Below, one piece after another: positions 15,661 to 24,074 of a stretch of DNA of 64,000 nt. Position 1 is the stretch's first letter, and each line of letters starts with the position of its first letter. The position numbers and the translations under genes are program-made. The DNA is from Clostridia bacterium (GTDB lineage: Bacteria; Bacillota; Clostridia; Christensenellales; Aristaeellaceae): contig JAFTWV010000046.1 in NCBI GenBank assembly GCA_017465155.1, positions 1 through 64,000 of the forward strand. The letters are read 5' to 3'. Below the pieces are notes generated by a model. That model did no database searches. It had not been told where the DNA came from and was given only the letters and a program-made list of their open reading frames with translations.

Positions 15661-16947
15661 ATGATGGACAGGTTCACGTACCTGTGGGCCGAATGCCGCA
15701 GCGCGGTGGAACGTTACGTCCTGTTCCGCATGAGCAGCAGACAGGACGCGGAGGATATCCTGCAGGAGGTGTTGACAGCCGCATGCGAACACTTTACCGC
15801 GCTGCAGGATGAATCGAAATTCAAGCAATGGCTTCTTGGCATTGCCCGGCACAAGTGTTCAGACTTCTTCCGTGCAAAATACACCAGACCCGAAACGCCC
15901 TTCGATGTTCTGCCGGAGCAATCTGCGCTCCCCCGCTTCCTGATGACAGAGGATTCCTCTGTTCAGCTTACGCTTGAACGTCTTGCTCCCGATGAACAGC
16001 AGCTGCTGCACATGTTCTACTGGCAGGAGCTGCCTCAGGCAGAAATCGCCCGAAGGCTTGAAATCCCCCTTGGTACTGTCAAGAGCCGTCTTCATCACGC
16101 CCGCAAGCACTTCCGCGCCTGCTATCCGCAGCGCAGCATCCCGAAAGGAGCAGTCCCCATGAAAAAGATGCCGCTGATGCTTCCCGAATACACAATCACC
16201 CCCCTTGACGAACCGCCATTTCCCGTAAAATGGGAAGAAATGATGGGCTGTTTCATCGTTCCCCGGCTGGGTGAACGCCTGACATGGGCAATGTACGACT
16301 TCCCGGAACGAACCCGCACGGAGATAGACGACATGGAGGTTGTCGGCCGGGCGATGATCCATGGAATCGAAGGCGTAGAGATCCGATGCAAAACACGCAA
16401 TCCCATGGAAAACAACCAGACCGACGGAAACGCTGACGTCGAGCGTTCCTTTATCGTTCAGCTGACTGACACGCACTGCCGCATTTTGGCTGAAACCCAT
16501 GTTCAGGACGGCATCCGTCGTACATACACATTCCTCGACGGAGACGAATTTCTGAACAACTGGGGTTTTGGCGAGGATAACTGCGGCAACGAGACAAATC
16601 TGTCCATGAAGGGCGATATCCTCCGCACAGGCAGCACGATGACCACCGCAGTCGGGGCAGAATGTCCCATGGACGTGGTTGGGCGCTACGCAGTTGACAT
16701 CTGCGGCAAACGCTACGACACGGTCTGCGTGGTCATGCACGAGACCTACATGGGAGGCATGCTGTCAGAGCAGTTCATCGACGCAGCCGGCCGTACCGTA
16801 CTGTGGCGCCGCTTCAATGCTGATGACTGGCAGCACGCCCACTATGGCCGAAGCTGGACGCAGATGCTCCCTGACAGCGAGCGACTGACCGTCAACAGCA
16901 AAACCTATGTCCACTGGTACGACTGCATTACCAGCTATATTCTGTAA
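15661..16947 (+). CDS. ECF-type sigma factor with long C-terminal domain
   Basis: 428 residues, more than twice the usual ECF length. Residues 1-160 are a sigma factor: region 2 (SRQDAEDILQEVLTAACEHF) and region 4 (LHMFYWQELPQAEIARRLE and GTVKSRLHHARKHFRACYP). The remaining 260 residues form a distinct globular part rich in Trp, Cys and acidic residues (YTITPLDEPPFPVKWEEMMG, later NWGFGEDNCGNETNL and WRRFNADDW). I recall similar fused sigma factors in other Clostridia but know no function for the extra domain. No anti-sigma gene follows. A sensor or self-inhibitory role is an inference. The start has CGAGGTG upstream. Confidence 0.8.
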   Translation: MMDRFTYLWAECRSAVERYVLFRMSSRQDAEDILQEVLTAACEHFTALQDESKFKQWLLGIARHKCSDFFRAKYTRPETPFDVLPEQSALPRFLMTEDSSVQLTLERLAPDEQQLLHMFYWQELPQAEIARRLEIPLGTVKSRLHHARKHFRACYPQRSIPKGAVPMKKMPLMLPEYTITPLDEPPFPVKWEEMMGCFIVPRLGERLTWAMYDFPERTRTEIDDMEVVGRAMIHGIEGVEIRCKTRNPMENNQTDGNADVERSFIVQLTDTHCRILAETHVQDGIRRTYTFLDGDEFLNNWGFGEDNCGNETNLSMKGDILRTGSTMTTAVGAECPMDVVGRYAVDICGKRYDTVCVVMHETYMGGMLSEQFIDAAGRTVLWRRFNADDWQHAHYGRSWTQMLPDSERLTVNSKTYVHWYDCITSYIL

Positions 16948-17084
16948 GTGAAATCCCGACACAACAAGCGGGCCTGCGGGATATCCGACGCCTCCTGGGG
17001 AGCTTTTTTGACAGTATGATGGATGATTTTTCCGTCATTTTGCGTTATAATAAGTGTAATCACCCTGCAAAGGATGTGTTGTTG

Positions 17085-18350
17085 ATGAAAAAGCTGCATG
17101 CCATGCTTCTGACGCTCCTGATGATACTCACCTGCCTTCCGGCAGCTGCCGAATCCGCAATTCTTCTCACGCCGGTTCCGCCGAGCATCGCCACGCCTGT
17201 GCTGAAGCTTCGTCCCTCAGCTGATGAGGTGAAGGCTTATGCTTCCCCGAACCTCAAGGCCAACATCGTCGGATATATCATCGTTGGCGGACGGCAGGAA
17301 GTCGAAATCCTGTCCATTCAGGACAATTGGTGCTATGTGAGCTTCACGTCCATCTATGGGACGAGCCAGGGCTGGATCCCTCTGAGCTGCTTTGAAGCTG
17401 TAACAACTCCGCAGCCTACGCCCACCCCTACTCCCGAGCCAGCCGCGCAGGGCTCCGCCTTCGTCTGCAATCCGCAAGCCGGTTACAGGCTGAATCTGCG
17501 GGAAGAGCCTTCCACCAACGCTGATTCGCTGGGGAAATACTACTCCGGTACCCCCGTGACGCTGACCGGCCTGAACAGGAATGGCTTCCTGCAGGTAACA
17601 ATCGGCTCTGTCATGGGCTGGATGGATTCGCGTTACATCACCGTTAATCCTTATGCCTTCCTCAACGAAATGCCAGAGGTGACGGTCAAGAACCCCGGTG
17701 ATGGCGTGAACCTGCGCTATGGCCCCGGAACAGCTTACCGGAAGCTCGGGAAGTATTCCCACGGCACGACGGTCACCATCATGGGGGTACGGGCTGACGG
17801 CTGGTATCATGTGGCTGTCGGCGGGCAGACAGGGTTCATGTCCTCCTCTTTGCTGAGCGAAGTCTTCCCATGGCAATACGGGACAGACAGCGATAACCCT
17901 GCGGTCTCCGGAGGCATCAGCAGCGCTGTAAGCATCATGTACGTCAACAACCACAGCAGCACCGACCGTCTCCATCTGCGCCAGCAGGCCAGCTACAGCG
18001 CTGCATCCCTCGGCCGTTTCTACACCGGTACGCCCGTAACAATCGTCAGCTATACCCGCACCGGATGGGCTTATGTGCGCATCGGCTCACTGGAGGGCTA
18101 TATGGATATGAGCTACCTCACCGCATCTATGCCGCAGCAGTATGGTGTGACCCGCATGGTCAACAATACCTACGGCACCGGACTGAATTTGCGTACGCTT
18201 CCAACCACCAGCAGCGCAGTGCTGGCACTGTGTCCGAACTACACACGCATAACCGTTCTTGGAGATCTCTCAGACGGGTGGTGCTATGTGCAGTACGGTG
18301 ATCAGATGGGATACATGATGGGCACGCGTTTAACCACGACGGGCTACTGA
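17085..18350 (+). CDS. Secreted multi-SH3b domain protein
   Basis: 421 residues. A signal peptide (MKKLHAMLLTLLMILTCLPAAAESA) is followed by about five bacterial SH3 repeats at roughly 38-105, 132-193, 205-262, 290-350 and 360-421. Each has the LNLR or LHLR start and GW.. end typical of SH3b (for example GVNLRYGPGTAYRKLGKYSHG). A Pro/Thr linker (TPQPTPTPTPEPAAQ) separates the first repeat from the rest. No catalytic domain is seen. It probably binds cell-wall peptidoglycan or other surface polymers. It is flanked by a TATAAT-like box upstream and a terminator downstream. Confidence 0.85.
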   Translation: MKKLHAMLLTLLMILTCLPAAAESAILLTPVPPSIATPVLKLRPSADEVKAYASPNLKANIVGYIIVGGRQEVEILSIQDNWCYVSFTSIYGTSQGWIPLSCFEAVTTPQPTPTPTPEPAAQGSAFVCNPQAGYRLNLREEPSTNADSLGKYYSGTPVTLTGLNRNGFLQVTIGSVMGWMDSRYITVNPYAFLNEMPEVTVKNPGDGVNLRYGPGTAYRKLGKYSHGTTVTIMGVRADGWYHVAVGGQTGFMSSSLLSEVFPWQYGTDSDNPAVSGGISSAVSIMYVNNHSSTDRLHLRQQASYSAASLGRFYTGTPVTIVSYTRTGWAYVRIGSLEGYMDMSYLTASMPQQYGVTRMVNNTYGTGLNLRTLPTTSSAVLALCPNYTRITVLGDLSDGWCYVQYGDQMGYMMGTRLTTTGY

Positions 18351-18358
18351 ACATACCA

Positions 18359-18395
18359 AAGCGGGCAGTCCCGAGAAAGGACTGCCCGCTTATTA
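18359..18395. terminator. Bidirectional terminator between SH3 protein and MATE genes
   Basis: Perfect 13-base inverted repeat AAGCGGGCAGTCC / GGACTGCCCGCTT between convergent genes. Confidence 0.75.
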
Positions 18396-19715
18396 TGCCG
18401 TTTTGAGCCGCCTGTACCACCGCAGCGTGAAGAACACACACAATGCTGCACCGACGCACCAGCCAATCGGCCATGCACTCCATACGCCAGCAATGCCAAA
18501 TACAGGGGCAAGCGCAAACGCCAGCGCGACTCGAACGACCAGATCCGTCATGGTATCCGTCATGAAGGCGCCCATCTGTGAGGCGCCGCGCAGAACACCG
18601 TCCATCGCGAGCTTCACCGCGATCACCGCATAAAAGGGCGTAATCATCCGCAGGAAGCTGACGCCAATCCTGATGGCCTCCGTATCCGCCTCAATAAACA
18701 GGCCCAGCAGCTGCTCTGACAAACTGCAATACACAGCCGTAAACGCCAGCGCAATCACCACACCAATCATCACGCCGCTCTTTGTTCCGCTGGCAATGCG
18801 TTCTTTTTTACCCGCACCAAGGTTCTGACTGGTATAGTTGCTCACGCCGTTTCCAAGCGCAGTGACAGAGGTGATGCACATGTTGTTGAGCTTCACCGCT
18901 GCTGCATAGCCAGCCATGCAGGCCGTTCCAAAGCCATTGATGACAATCTGGATGAGAATGTTGCCGATGCTGATGAAGCTCTGCTGCAGGGCACTGGGCG
19001 CTGCAATCCGCAGAATCCGCCCAAGTATTCTGGCAGAAAAGAGCGGCGCACCATGATCGCCCAGTTTCCTGAGCTTGAAGAGAACCGCCGTCACTGCAGC
19101 CACGCCGCTGATAGACTGACACAGGAACGTTGCCCATGCCACCCCTGGAACGCCCATTCCGAAGTCCCGGACAAACAAGATATCCACCACAATGTTTGCA
19201 ACAGATGAAAATGCAAGGAACCAGAACGGCGTCTGTGAATCGCCCAACGCAGCAAAAACACCTGTCGATACCTGATACATCAGCAGGAACACATATCCCA
19301 GAAGATATACATCCAGATAAGAACGCGAGTCTGCCATGACCTCCGGCGGCGTCTGCATCAGCTGCAAAATCGGCCCGCTGAAGATCCAGCCGATCATACT
19401 GAGCACTATACCAAGAATCGCAGAAAAGCTCAGCGCAGTCGTGATACAGGTTCGCAGCTCCGACAGCTTCCTTTCACCATAATACCGTGCCGTTACCACA
19501 GACGTACCGATATTGCAGCCAAAGGCCAGCGCAATGTAAATCAGCGTCACCTCATAGGAGTTGCCGACTGCCGCCAGCGCATCCGTGCCGATGTAACGTC
19601 CCGCGACAAAGCTGTCTGCAATGTTATACAGCTGCTGAAAAATGATCGAGCCAAAGAGAGGCAGCGTATAGCCCAGAAGCACCCTTCCGGGCCTGCCAAC
19701 CGTCAGATCCTTCAT
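18393..19715 (-). CDS. MATE family efflux transporter
   Basis: 440 residues with about twelve membrane spans, the length of NorM/DinF-like MATE proteins. The start MKDLTVGRPGRVLLGYTLPLF and the inner motif QQLYNIADSFVAGRYIGTDALAAVGNS are characteristic of the clostridial MATE branch. It expels cationic compounds using an ion gradient; the substrate is unknown. AAAGGAACGG lies ahead of the ATG. It is transcribed separately from the acetyltransferase upstream, from which it is split by a hairpin. Confidence 0.92.
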   Translation of the reverse strand: MKDLTVGRPGRVLLGYTLPLFGSIIFQQLYNIADSFVAGRYIGTDALAAVGNSYEVTLIYIALAFGCNIGTSVVTARYYGERKLSELRTCITTALSFSAILGIVLSMIGWIFSGPILQLMQTPPEVMADSRSYLDVYLLGYVFLLMYQVSTGVFAALGDSQTPFWFLAFSSVANIVVDILFVRDFGMGVPGVAWATFLCQSISGVAAVTAVLFKLRKLGDHGAPLFSARILGRILRIAAPSALQQSFISIGNILIQIVINGFGTACMAGYAAAVKLNNMCITSVTALGNGVSNYTSQNLGAGKKERIASGTKSGVMIGVVIALAFTAVYCSLSEQLLGLFIEADTEAIRIGVSFLRMITPFYAVIAVKLAMDGVLRGASQMGAFMTDTMTDLVVRVALAFALAPVFGIAGVWSAWPIGWCVGAALCVFFTLRWYRRLKTA

Positions 19716-19751
19716 GTAAACCGTTCCTTTCCGTCTGCCATCGCACCCGAT

Positions 19752-19786
19752 AATGCGCCTGCCGATTCATGCCCGGCAGGCGCATT
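19752..19786 (-). terminator. Hairpin between acetyltransferase and MATE genes
   Basis: Perfect 13-base inverted repeat AATGCGCCTGCCG / CGGCAGGCGCATT. The T-run is weak, so termination is likely but less certain. Confidence 0.55.
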
Positions 19787-19794
19787 GATAACGT

Positions 19795-20319
19795 TCAGGT
19801 TTTGATCCAGTAGCGCTCCAGCGTCACCTGTTCCCCAGGCTCATAGGCCGTCCGATCGAACACACCGCCGCAGCTGAGAATCGTCCGGCGGCTGGCTTCG
19901 TTGTCAGCATCACAGGTGACAAGCACACGTTCCATGCCTCGGGCCCTCGCCAAGGGCAGTACCTGTGAAAGCATCCAGTGCGCATAGCCCTTTCTGCGCT
20001 CGTCCGGATGCACGGAATAGCCGATGTGACCGCCGTACTCCCTAAGAAAGTCATTAAAGCGGTGCCGCAGCTGGATCATGCCGACAATATGCCCGTCGCA
20101 GACCCGGACAGCCGCGTACTGCGTAGCAGGTACCCAGCCCTCGGGACAGGTTTCTTCCCGGGTCATCAAATCATTGACGATCAGCCATACATCGGCTTCA
20201 TGGCGGCACAGGCTGCCGCAGCCATCCATTGAACTGCCCGCATCCAACATGGCTTTCCGGTAAGCGTTGATCTCGTCCGTCAAAGAAGCGTCAGGAACCA
20301 CAAGACGCAGGCAATCCAT
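19795..20319 (-). CDS. GNAT family N-acetyltransferase
   Basis: 174 residues. The GNAT acetyl-CoA motif is HPDERRKGYAHWMLSQVLPLA near residues 108-128, with VTCDADNEASRRTILSCGG following, a form seen in acetyltransferases acting on amino compounds. The ATG at 20319 is preferred over the TTG one codon upstream. The gene starts 6 bases after the aroF stop on the same strand, so it is probably co-transcribed with DAHP synthase; the functional link is unknown. Confidence 0.85.
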   Translation of the reverse strand: MDCLRLVVPDASLTDEINAYRKAMLDAGSSMDGCGSLCRHEADVWLIVNDLMTREETCPEGWVPATQYAAVRVCDGHIVGMIQLRHRFNDFLREYGGHIGYSVHPDERRKGYAHWMLSQVLPLARARGMERVLVTCDADNEASRRTILSCGGVFDRTAYEPGEQVTLERYWIKT

Positions 20320-20325
20320 CAAATC

Positions 20326-21330
20326 TCACTCCTCCACAACGGCACGGACCGCACGGACGCGGCGCACCACATCAGCGAAATCCTCCGGTGTGAGAGACTG
20401 TGCGCCGTCACACAGGGCATTCTTCGGGTCATTGTGCACCTCAATCATCAGACCATCCGCGCCACAGGCCGTAGCTGCCAGTGCCATGGGCTTCACCAGA
20501 CGGGCAACACCGGTGGCATGACTGGGATCGATCAGGATGGGCAGGTGCGTCTTCTCCTTGATCACAGGCACGCTGGACAGATCAAGGGTATTGCGGGTCG
20601 CAGTCTCATAGGTTCGGATGCCGCGCTCGCACAGGATAACCTGATCATTTCCGCCCGCCATGATATACTCTGCAGACATGAGCCATTCCTGAATGGTGTT
20701 GGCCAGACCGCGCTTGAGCAGGATCGGCTTATGGGTGCGGCCCAGCACCTTCAGCAGCTCAAAATTCTGCATATTGCGAGCTCCGACCTGAATCACATCC
20801 ACATCGTCAAACAGATCGAGATGGGATGCATCCATGATCTCCGTGACGATGGGAAGCCCGGTTTCCTTTTTGGCCAGCTTCAACAAACGCAATCCGTCCG
20901 CATGAAGGCCCTGGAAGGCATAGGGTGACGTACGGGGCTTGAACGCACCGCCGCGCAGAAGGGTTGCACCTGCTGCTTTGACAGCCTTGGCCACGGTGAC
21001 GATCTGTTCCTCCGTTTCCACGGAGCATGGGCCGGCGATAATCTGGAACAGACCGCCGCCAACCTTCACGCCGCCGCAGTCGATCACAGAATCCTCGGGA
21101 TGAAACTTTCGATTTGCCTTTTTATAAGGCTCCTGAACACGCTGGACGGCCTCGACAGCATCCAAAGATGCAATGAGGTCGGCGTCCACACGGGTGGTAT
21201 CGCCTACCAGACCCAGAATGGTGGAATGATCGCCCTTGGATTCGTCAATGCGCAGTCCAAGGCCGGTCAGGAATTGCTTGAGCTTGTTGATTTGCTCCTG
21301 CTGTGCTGCGTGCTTGAGAATAACGATCAT
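20326..21330 (-). CDS. aroF: 3-deoxy-7-phosphoheptulonate synthase (DAHP synthase)
   Basis: 334 residues. It condenses phosphoenolpyruvate and erythrose-4-phosphate in the first step of the shikimate pathway. The N-terminal 70 residues form the ferredoxin-like regulatory domain found in the AroA/Thermotoga-type enzyme (MIVILKHAAQQEQINKL). The barrel has AGPCSVE near residue 98, LLRGGAFKPRTSPYAFQG and the metal-site region PILIDPSHATG. GGAGGGA lies ahead of the start. The 275-base leader holds a Tyr-rich leader peptide and a terminator, which suggests control by tyrosine supply. Confidence 0.95.
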   Translation of the reverse strand: MIVILKHAAQQEQINKLKQFLTGLGLRIDESKGDHSTILGLVGDTTRVDADLIASLDAVEAVQRVQEPYKKANRKFHPEDSVIDCGGVKVGGGLFQIIAGPCSVETEEQIVTVAKAVKAAGATLLRGGAFKPRTSPYAFQGLHADGLRLLKLAKKETGLPIVTEIMDASHLDLFDDVDVIQVGARNMQNFELLKVLGRTHKPILLKRGLANTIQEWLMSAEYIMAGGNDQVILCERGIRTYETATRNTLDLSSVPVIKEKTHLPILIDPSHATGVARLVKPMALAATACGADGLMIEVHNDPKNALCDGAQSLTPEDFADVVRRVRAVRAVVEE

Positions 21331-21383
21331 ACTGAAATCCCTCCATGCTACTGTACTACTTCCGGCTCATGCCGGTATACGCC

Positions 21384-21456
21384 AAACAAAAACGCCCCCA
21401 GACCGCTCAGGCCTGCAGGGCGTTTCAGGAAAATCACGCGCCGAATCACGCCCTGC
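21384..21456 (-). promoter_or_regulatory. Attenuator of aroF: terminator and competing antiterminator
   Basis: On the minus strand, AAACGCCC (21418-21425) pairs with GGGCGTTT (21390-21397), extended inside by CAGGCC / GGTCTG, and ends in TTTTTG: a strong terminator. The segment CGCCCTGC (21415-21422) can instead pair with GCAGGGCG (21449-21456), which overlaps the end of the leader peptide. The two pairings exclude each other. A ribosome finishing the leader would cover GCAGGGCG and permit termination; one stalled at the Tyr codons would leave it free. Confidence 0.75.
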
Positions 21457-21505
21457 AAATGGTATACAGTGCGTAATAATACTTACCGAACTGACGGTTC
21501 AGCAT
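21446..21505 (-). CDS. Tyr-rich leader peptide of aroF (19 residues)
   Basis: The frame encodes MLNRQFGKYYYALYTICRA. GGGAGG lies 9 bases upstream of the ATG. Four of 19 residues are Tyr, three of them consecutive, with one Phe and no Trp. This is the pattern of a classical attenuator leader for tyrosine/phenylalanine supply, and the downstream gene makes the first aromatic-pathway intermediate. The stop codon lies next to the antiterminator half-site. A leader-peptide mechanism is an inference from layout. Confidence 0.8.
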   Translation of the reverse strand: MLNRQFGKYYYALYTICRA

Positions 21506-21537
21506 CGCGCGCGACCTCCCTCGTTGTCTGTATCGTT

Positions 21538-21567
21538 ATCATACACCCGAAACGGATGATTTTGCAA
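21538..21567 (-). promoter_or_regulatory. Promoter of the aroF leader
   Basis: Minus strand TTGCAA, 18 bases, TATGAT; about 33 bases before the leader peptide start. Confidence 0.55.
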
Positions 21568-21606
21568 GCGCCAAATTGTACTAAAGTTGTACTAACTTCC
21601 GGCAGC

Positions 21607-22374
21607 TCAGTCGTTCTCGCTGCCCACATCCTCCAGATACTTTTCCAGCTTGCGCTTGACCCGCTGGAGCGCATTGTCAATGGACTTGACATGCCGGCCG
21701 AGGTTGTCAGCGATCTCCTGATAACTTTTACCATCCAGATAAGCCGCAAGCACCTCCTGCTCAAGGCTGGAAAGCACTTCGTCGATGCGCTGATGAATGC
21801 CCCGCAGATCCTCCTGCGAGATGATCAGCTCCTCCGGGTTGGCACTGTGGCCCTCCGCGCATACATCCAGCAGCGTCCGATCACTCTCCTCGTCGTAGAG
21901 GGGCTTGTTGAGGGATACATAGCTGTTCAGGGGGATATGCTTTTGCCTGGTGGCCGTCTTGATGGCGGTGATGATCTGCCGCGTGATGCACAATTCCGCA
22001 AATGCACGGAAGGAGGAGAGCTTCTCCGGGCGGAAATCCCGGATGGCCTTGTACAGACCGATCATTCCTTCCTGCACGATATCCTCATGGTCAGCGCCGA
22101 TGAGGAAATAGCTGCGGGCCTTGGAGCGCACGAAGTTCTTATACTTATTCAGCAGAAACTCCACTGCAACAGCATCGCCCATACGGCACAGCGCCACAAT
22201 ATCTTCGTCCGCCATATCCGCATAGCCCATGCCTTCCAGCGGCATTCCAGAAACAGCATTGACGTCCTCTGCGCCAGCTGTTTCCTCTTCAGCCCCTGTG
22301 GCAGCGGGTATTTCAGGAGCAGCCTTCTCCGTACCCGCATCCTCCATGTCCGTATAGTCCATTCGGTCATCCAT
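21607..22374 (-). CDS. sigH: RNA polymerase sigma factor SigH (early sporulation)
   Basis: 255 residues. The core (about 52-255) is SigH/Spo0H: DIVALCRMGDAVAVEFLLNKY, HEDIVQEGMIGLYKAIRDF, and region 4 LDGKSYQEIADNLGRHVKSIDNALQRVKRKLEKYL. An N-terminal extension of about 50 residues, acidic and Ala/Glu/Met-rich, is unusual: Bacillus SigH is near 218 residues. It heads a minus-strand run after yacP and rlmB, the common clostridial order (rlmB-yacP-sigH). The spoIIA operon in this window has a SigH-like promoter. Confidence 0.92.
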   Translation of the reverse strand: MDDRMDYTDMEDAGTEKAAPEIPAATGAEEETAGAEDVNAVSGMPLEGMGYADMADEDIVALCRMGDAVAVEFLLNKYKNFVRSKARSYFLIGADHEDIVQEGMIGLYKAIRDFRPEKLSSFRAFAELCITRQIITAIKTATRQKHIPLNSYVSLNKPLYDEESDRTLLDVCAEGHSANPEELIISQEDLRGIHQRIDEVLSSLEQEVLAAYLDGKSYQEIADNLGRHVKSIDNALQRVKRKLEKYLEDVGSEND

Positions 22375-22402
22375 TGCAGTTCATCCCACCTGAATCTTGA
22401 TG

Positions 22403-22912
22403 TTATTCCCCGCGTCGAAGGCGTTCCAGCGCCTCCCTGACGTCCTGCGGAAGGCGTGCCGCAAGGGAATTCTTACTGAAGGTCTGCGGCCTTGCATGGG
22501 CCGCGAAGCCCGATTGCCGCAGCTGCCGCAGCTCCCGCAGCAGCTCGCGGGAGGTCATACGCGTCGCACCGGCTCCCAGCACAAGGGACTGCTCCAGGCC
22601 ATCGGAGGTCGCCACGCGCATGGTACGGTATTTCGGCGTCTGTGCGGCAAGCCGCTCGATGTAGGCATCCGCTGTTTCGCCGTGCTTGGTGAACACAAGG
22701 GTCAGCGTACCATGCTTCTCCTCCGTCGTGAGGCGTTTGTCCGATTGGTAGCCATCGAACACCAGCACGACTTCCTCACCCGTATAGCCGCCGTAATCCT
22801 GCAGCTGATGCAGCAAGCGATCCCGGGCTTCGTCCATCGACCAGCCGTGCTTCTCCGCTTCCTTCCAGGCGCCGATGACATTGTAGCCATCGACGATCAG
22901 CAGCGGCTTCAT
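22403..22912 (-). CDS. yacP: YacP-like NYN domain ribonuclease
   Basis: 169 residues. It begins KPLLIVDGYNVIGAWKEAEKHG, the NYN/PIN-like nuclease start with its metal-binding Asp, and continues VVLVFDGYQSD and ATSDGLEQSLVLGAGATRMTSRELL. The Bacillus member (Rae1/YacP) cleaves mRNA on the ribosome. Its start overlaps the rlmB stop by 4 bases. Confidence 0.9.
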   Translation of the reverse strand: MKPLLIVDGYNVIGAWKEAEKHGWSMDEARDRLLHQLQDYGGYTGEEVVLVFDGYQSDKRLTTEEKHGTLTLVFTKHGETADAYIERLAAQTPKYRTMRVATSDGLEQSLVLGAGATRMTSRELLRELRQLRQSGFAAHARPQTFSKNSLAARLPQDVREALERLRRGE

Positions 22913-24054
22913 GCCTTGCGGGAAGACAGGACACGGTACATCATGATGCCTGCCGCTACAGATGCGTTCAGACTGTCAATGTGACCGGCCATGGGCAGAG
23001 ACACCTTCTGGTCGCAGTTTTCCAGTACCAGACGGCTGACGCCCTCGCCCTCACTGCCGACGACCAGTGCCACGCCGCCCTTGAAATTAACACGCTCATA
23101 GTCCATACCGTCCATCGTGAGCGCATAGGTCCAGATGTTGCGGGCCTTGAGCTCCTCGATGGTGCGGTTCAGGTTCACTACGCGGGCGACCTTCATATGC
23201 TCAACCGCACCGGCAGAAGCCTTCACCGCCGCAGGAGTCAGACCGACGCTGCGGCGCTCAGGAACGATCACGCCATGCGCGCCCACGCACTCTGCAGAGC
23301 GGATGATAGCGCCAAGGTTGTGGGGATCGGTTACGCCGTCCAGCAGGATCAGGAAGGGATCCTCATTCTTCCGGGCAGCCTCGGCCAGCATCTCCTCGAC
23401 CGTGCTGTACTTGTAGGCGGAAGCAAAGGCAATCAGGCCCTGATGATTGCGGGCCAGCTCGTCCAGGCGAACCTTTTCAACCTCCTGTACAACGATGTGC
23501 TGCTCACGCGCCATCTGCACGATCTCGCGGGCAGAACCGGTCAGCTCACCCTTCTGCACCAGCAGCTTCTCGATATCGCGGCCGGCCTTGAGAGCCTCGC
23601 GGATGGGATTGCGGCCTGCCAGCAGGTTCTCATTGACCATCACGGTCTCCTCCAGCGGCGTCACAGGCGTCACCAGCTTGGCAGAAGAGCCGTTAGCCGG
23701 ACGATACTCCGTATCGCGGAAGGAGGGCATGGGACGGGGCTCCACGGTCTTACGGATCGAGGAACGGGGATCAAAGCTGTTGTCACGGCGAGACGTGCTG
23801 CGGTCACTGCGATCGCTGCGGTAGTCCTTGCGGCCCTGATTGTCGCGGCTGAAGGAGCGGTCGCTGCGCTTATCGTCCTTGCGGTAGCCACCGGCCGGAC
23901 GGTCGCTGCGATAACCTTCCACGCGGCGGGAATCATCACGGTCAGAGCGGCGGTTATTGTTGCTGCGGTACTGGGTACCTTCATCGGCCCAGGAGCCTGC
24001 AGCGTGATTCTTCTTCTGGTTCTTACGGCCAGGTGCGTCCTTATAGAATGCCAT
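22909..24054 (-). CDS. rlmB: 23S rRNA 2'-O-methyltransferase RlmB (SpoU/TrmH family)
   Basis: 381 residues. The C-terminal 245 residues are a complete RlmB: substrate-binding part (GRNPIREALKAGRDIEKLL) and SPOUT motifs NLGAIIRSAE, LVVGSEGEGV and SLNASVAAGI. It methylates ribose of a guanosine in the 23S peptidyl-transferase region. About 130 extra N-terminal residues are low-complexity, rich in Arg, Ser, Asp and Gly (SDRSDRSTSRRDNS and similar), probably disordered and RNA-binding. ATG at 24054 fits the GGGAG site better than one at 24060. Confidence 0.92.
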   Translation of the reverse strand: MAFYKDAPGRKNQKKNHAAGSWADEGTQYRSNNNRRSDRDDSRRVEGYRSDRPAGGYRKDDKRSDRSFSRDNQGRKDYRSDRSDRSTSRRDNSFDPRSSIRKTVEPRPMPSFRDTEYRPANGSSAKLVTPVTPLEETVMVNENLLAGRNPIREALKAGRDIEKLLVQKGELTGSAREIVQMAREQHIVVQEVEKVRLDELARNHQGLIAFASAYKYSTVEEMLAEAARKNEDPFLILLDGVTDPHNLGAIIRSAECVGAHGVIVPERRSVGLTPAAVKASAGAVEHMKVARVVNLNRTIEELKARNIWTYALTMDGMDYERVNFKGGVALVVGSEGEGVSRLVLENCDQKVSLPMAGHIDSLNASVAAGIMMYRVLSSRKA

Positions 24055-24074
24055 TTTCATTCTCCCTGTCTATG

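Noticed and set aside
17008..17051. TTGACA and TATAAT ahead of the SH3 protein gene as one promoter
   Set aside because: The two boxes are 32 bases apart, far from the 16-18 needed, so they cannot form a normal promoter together.
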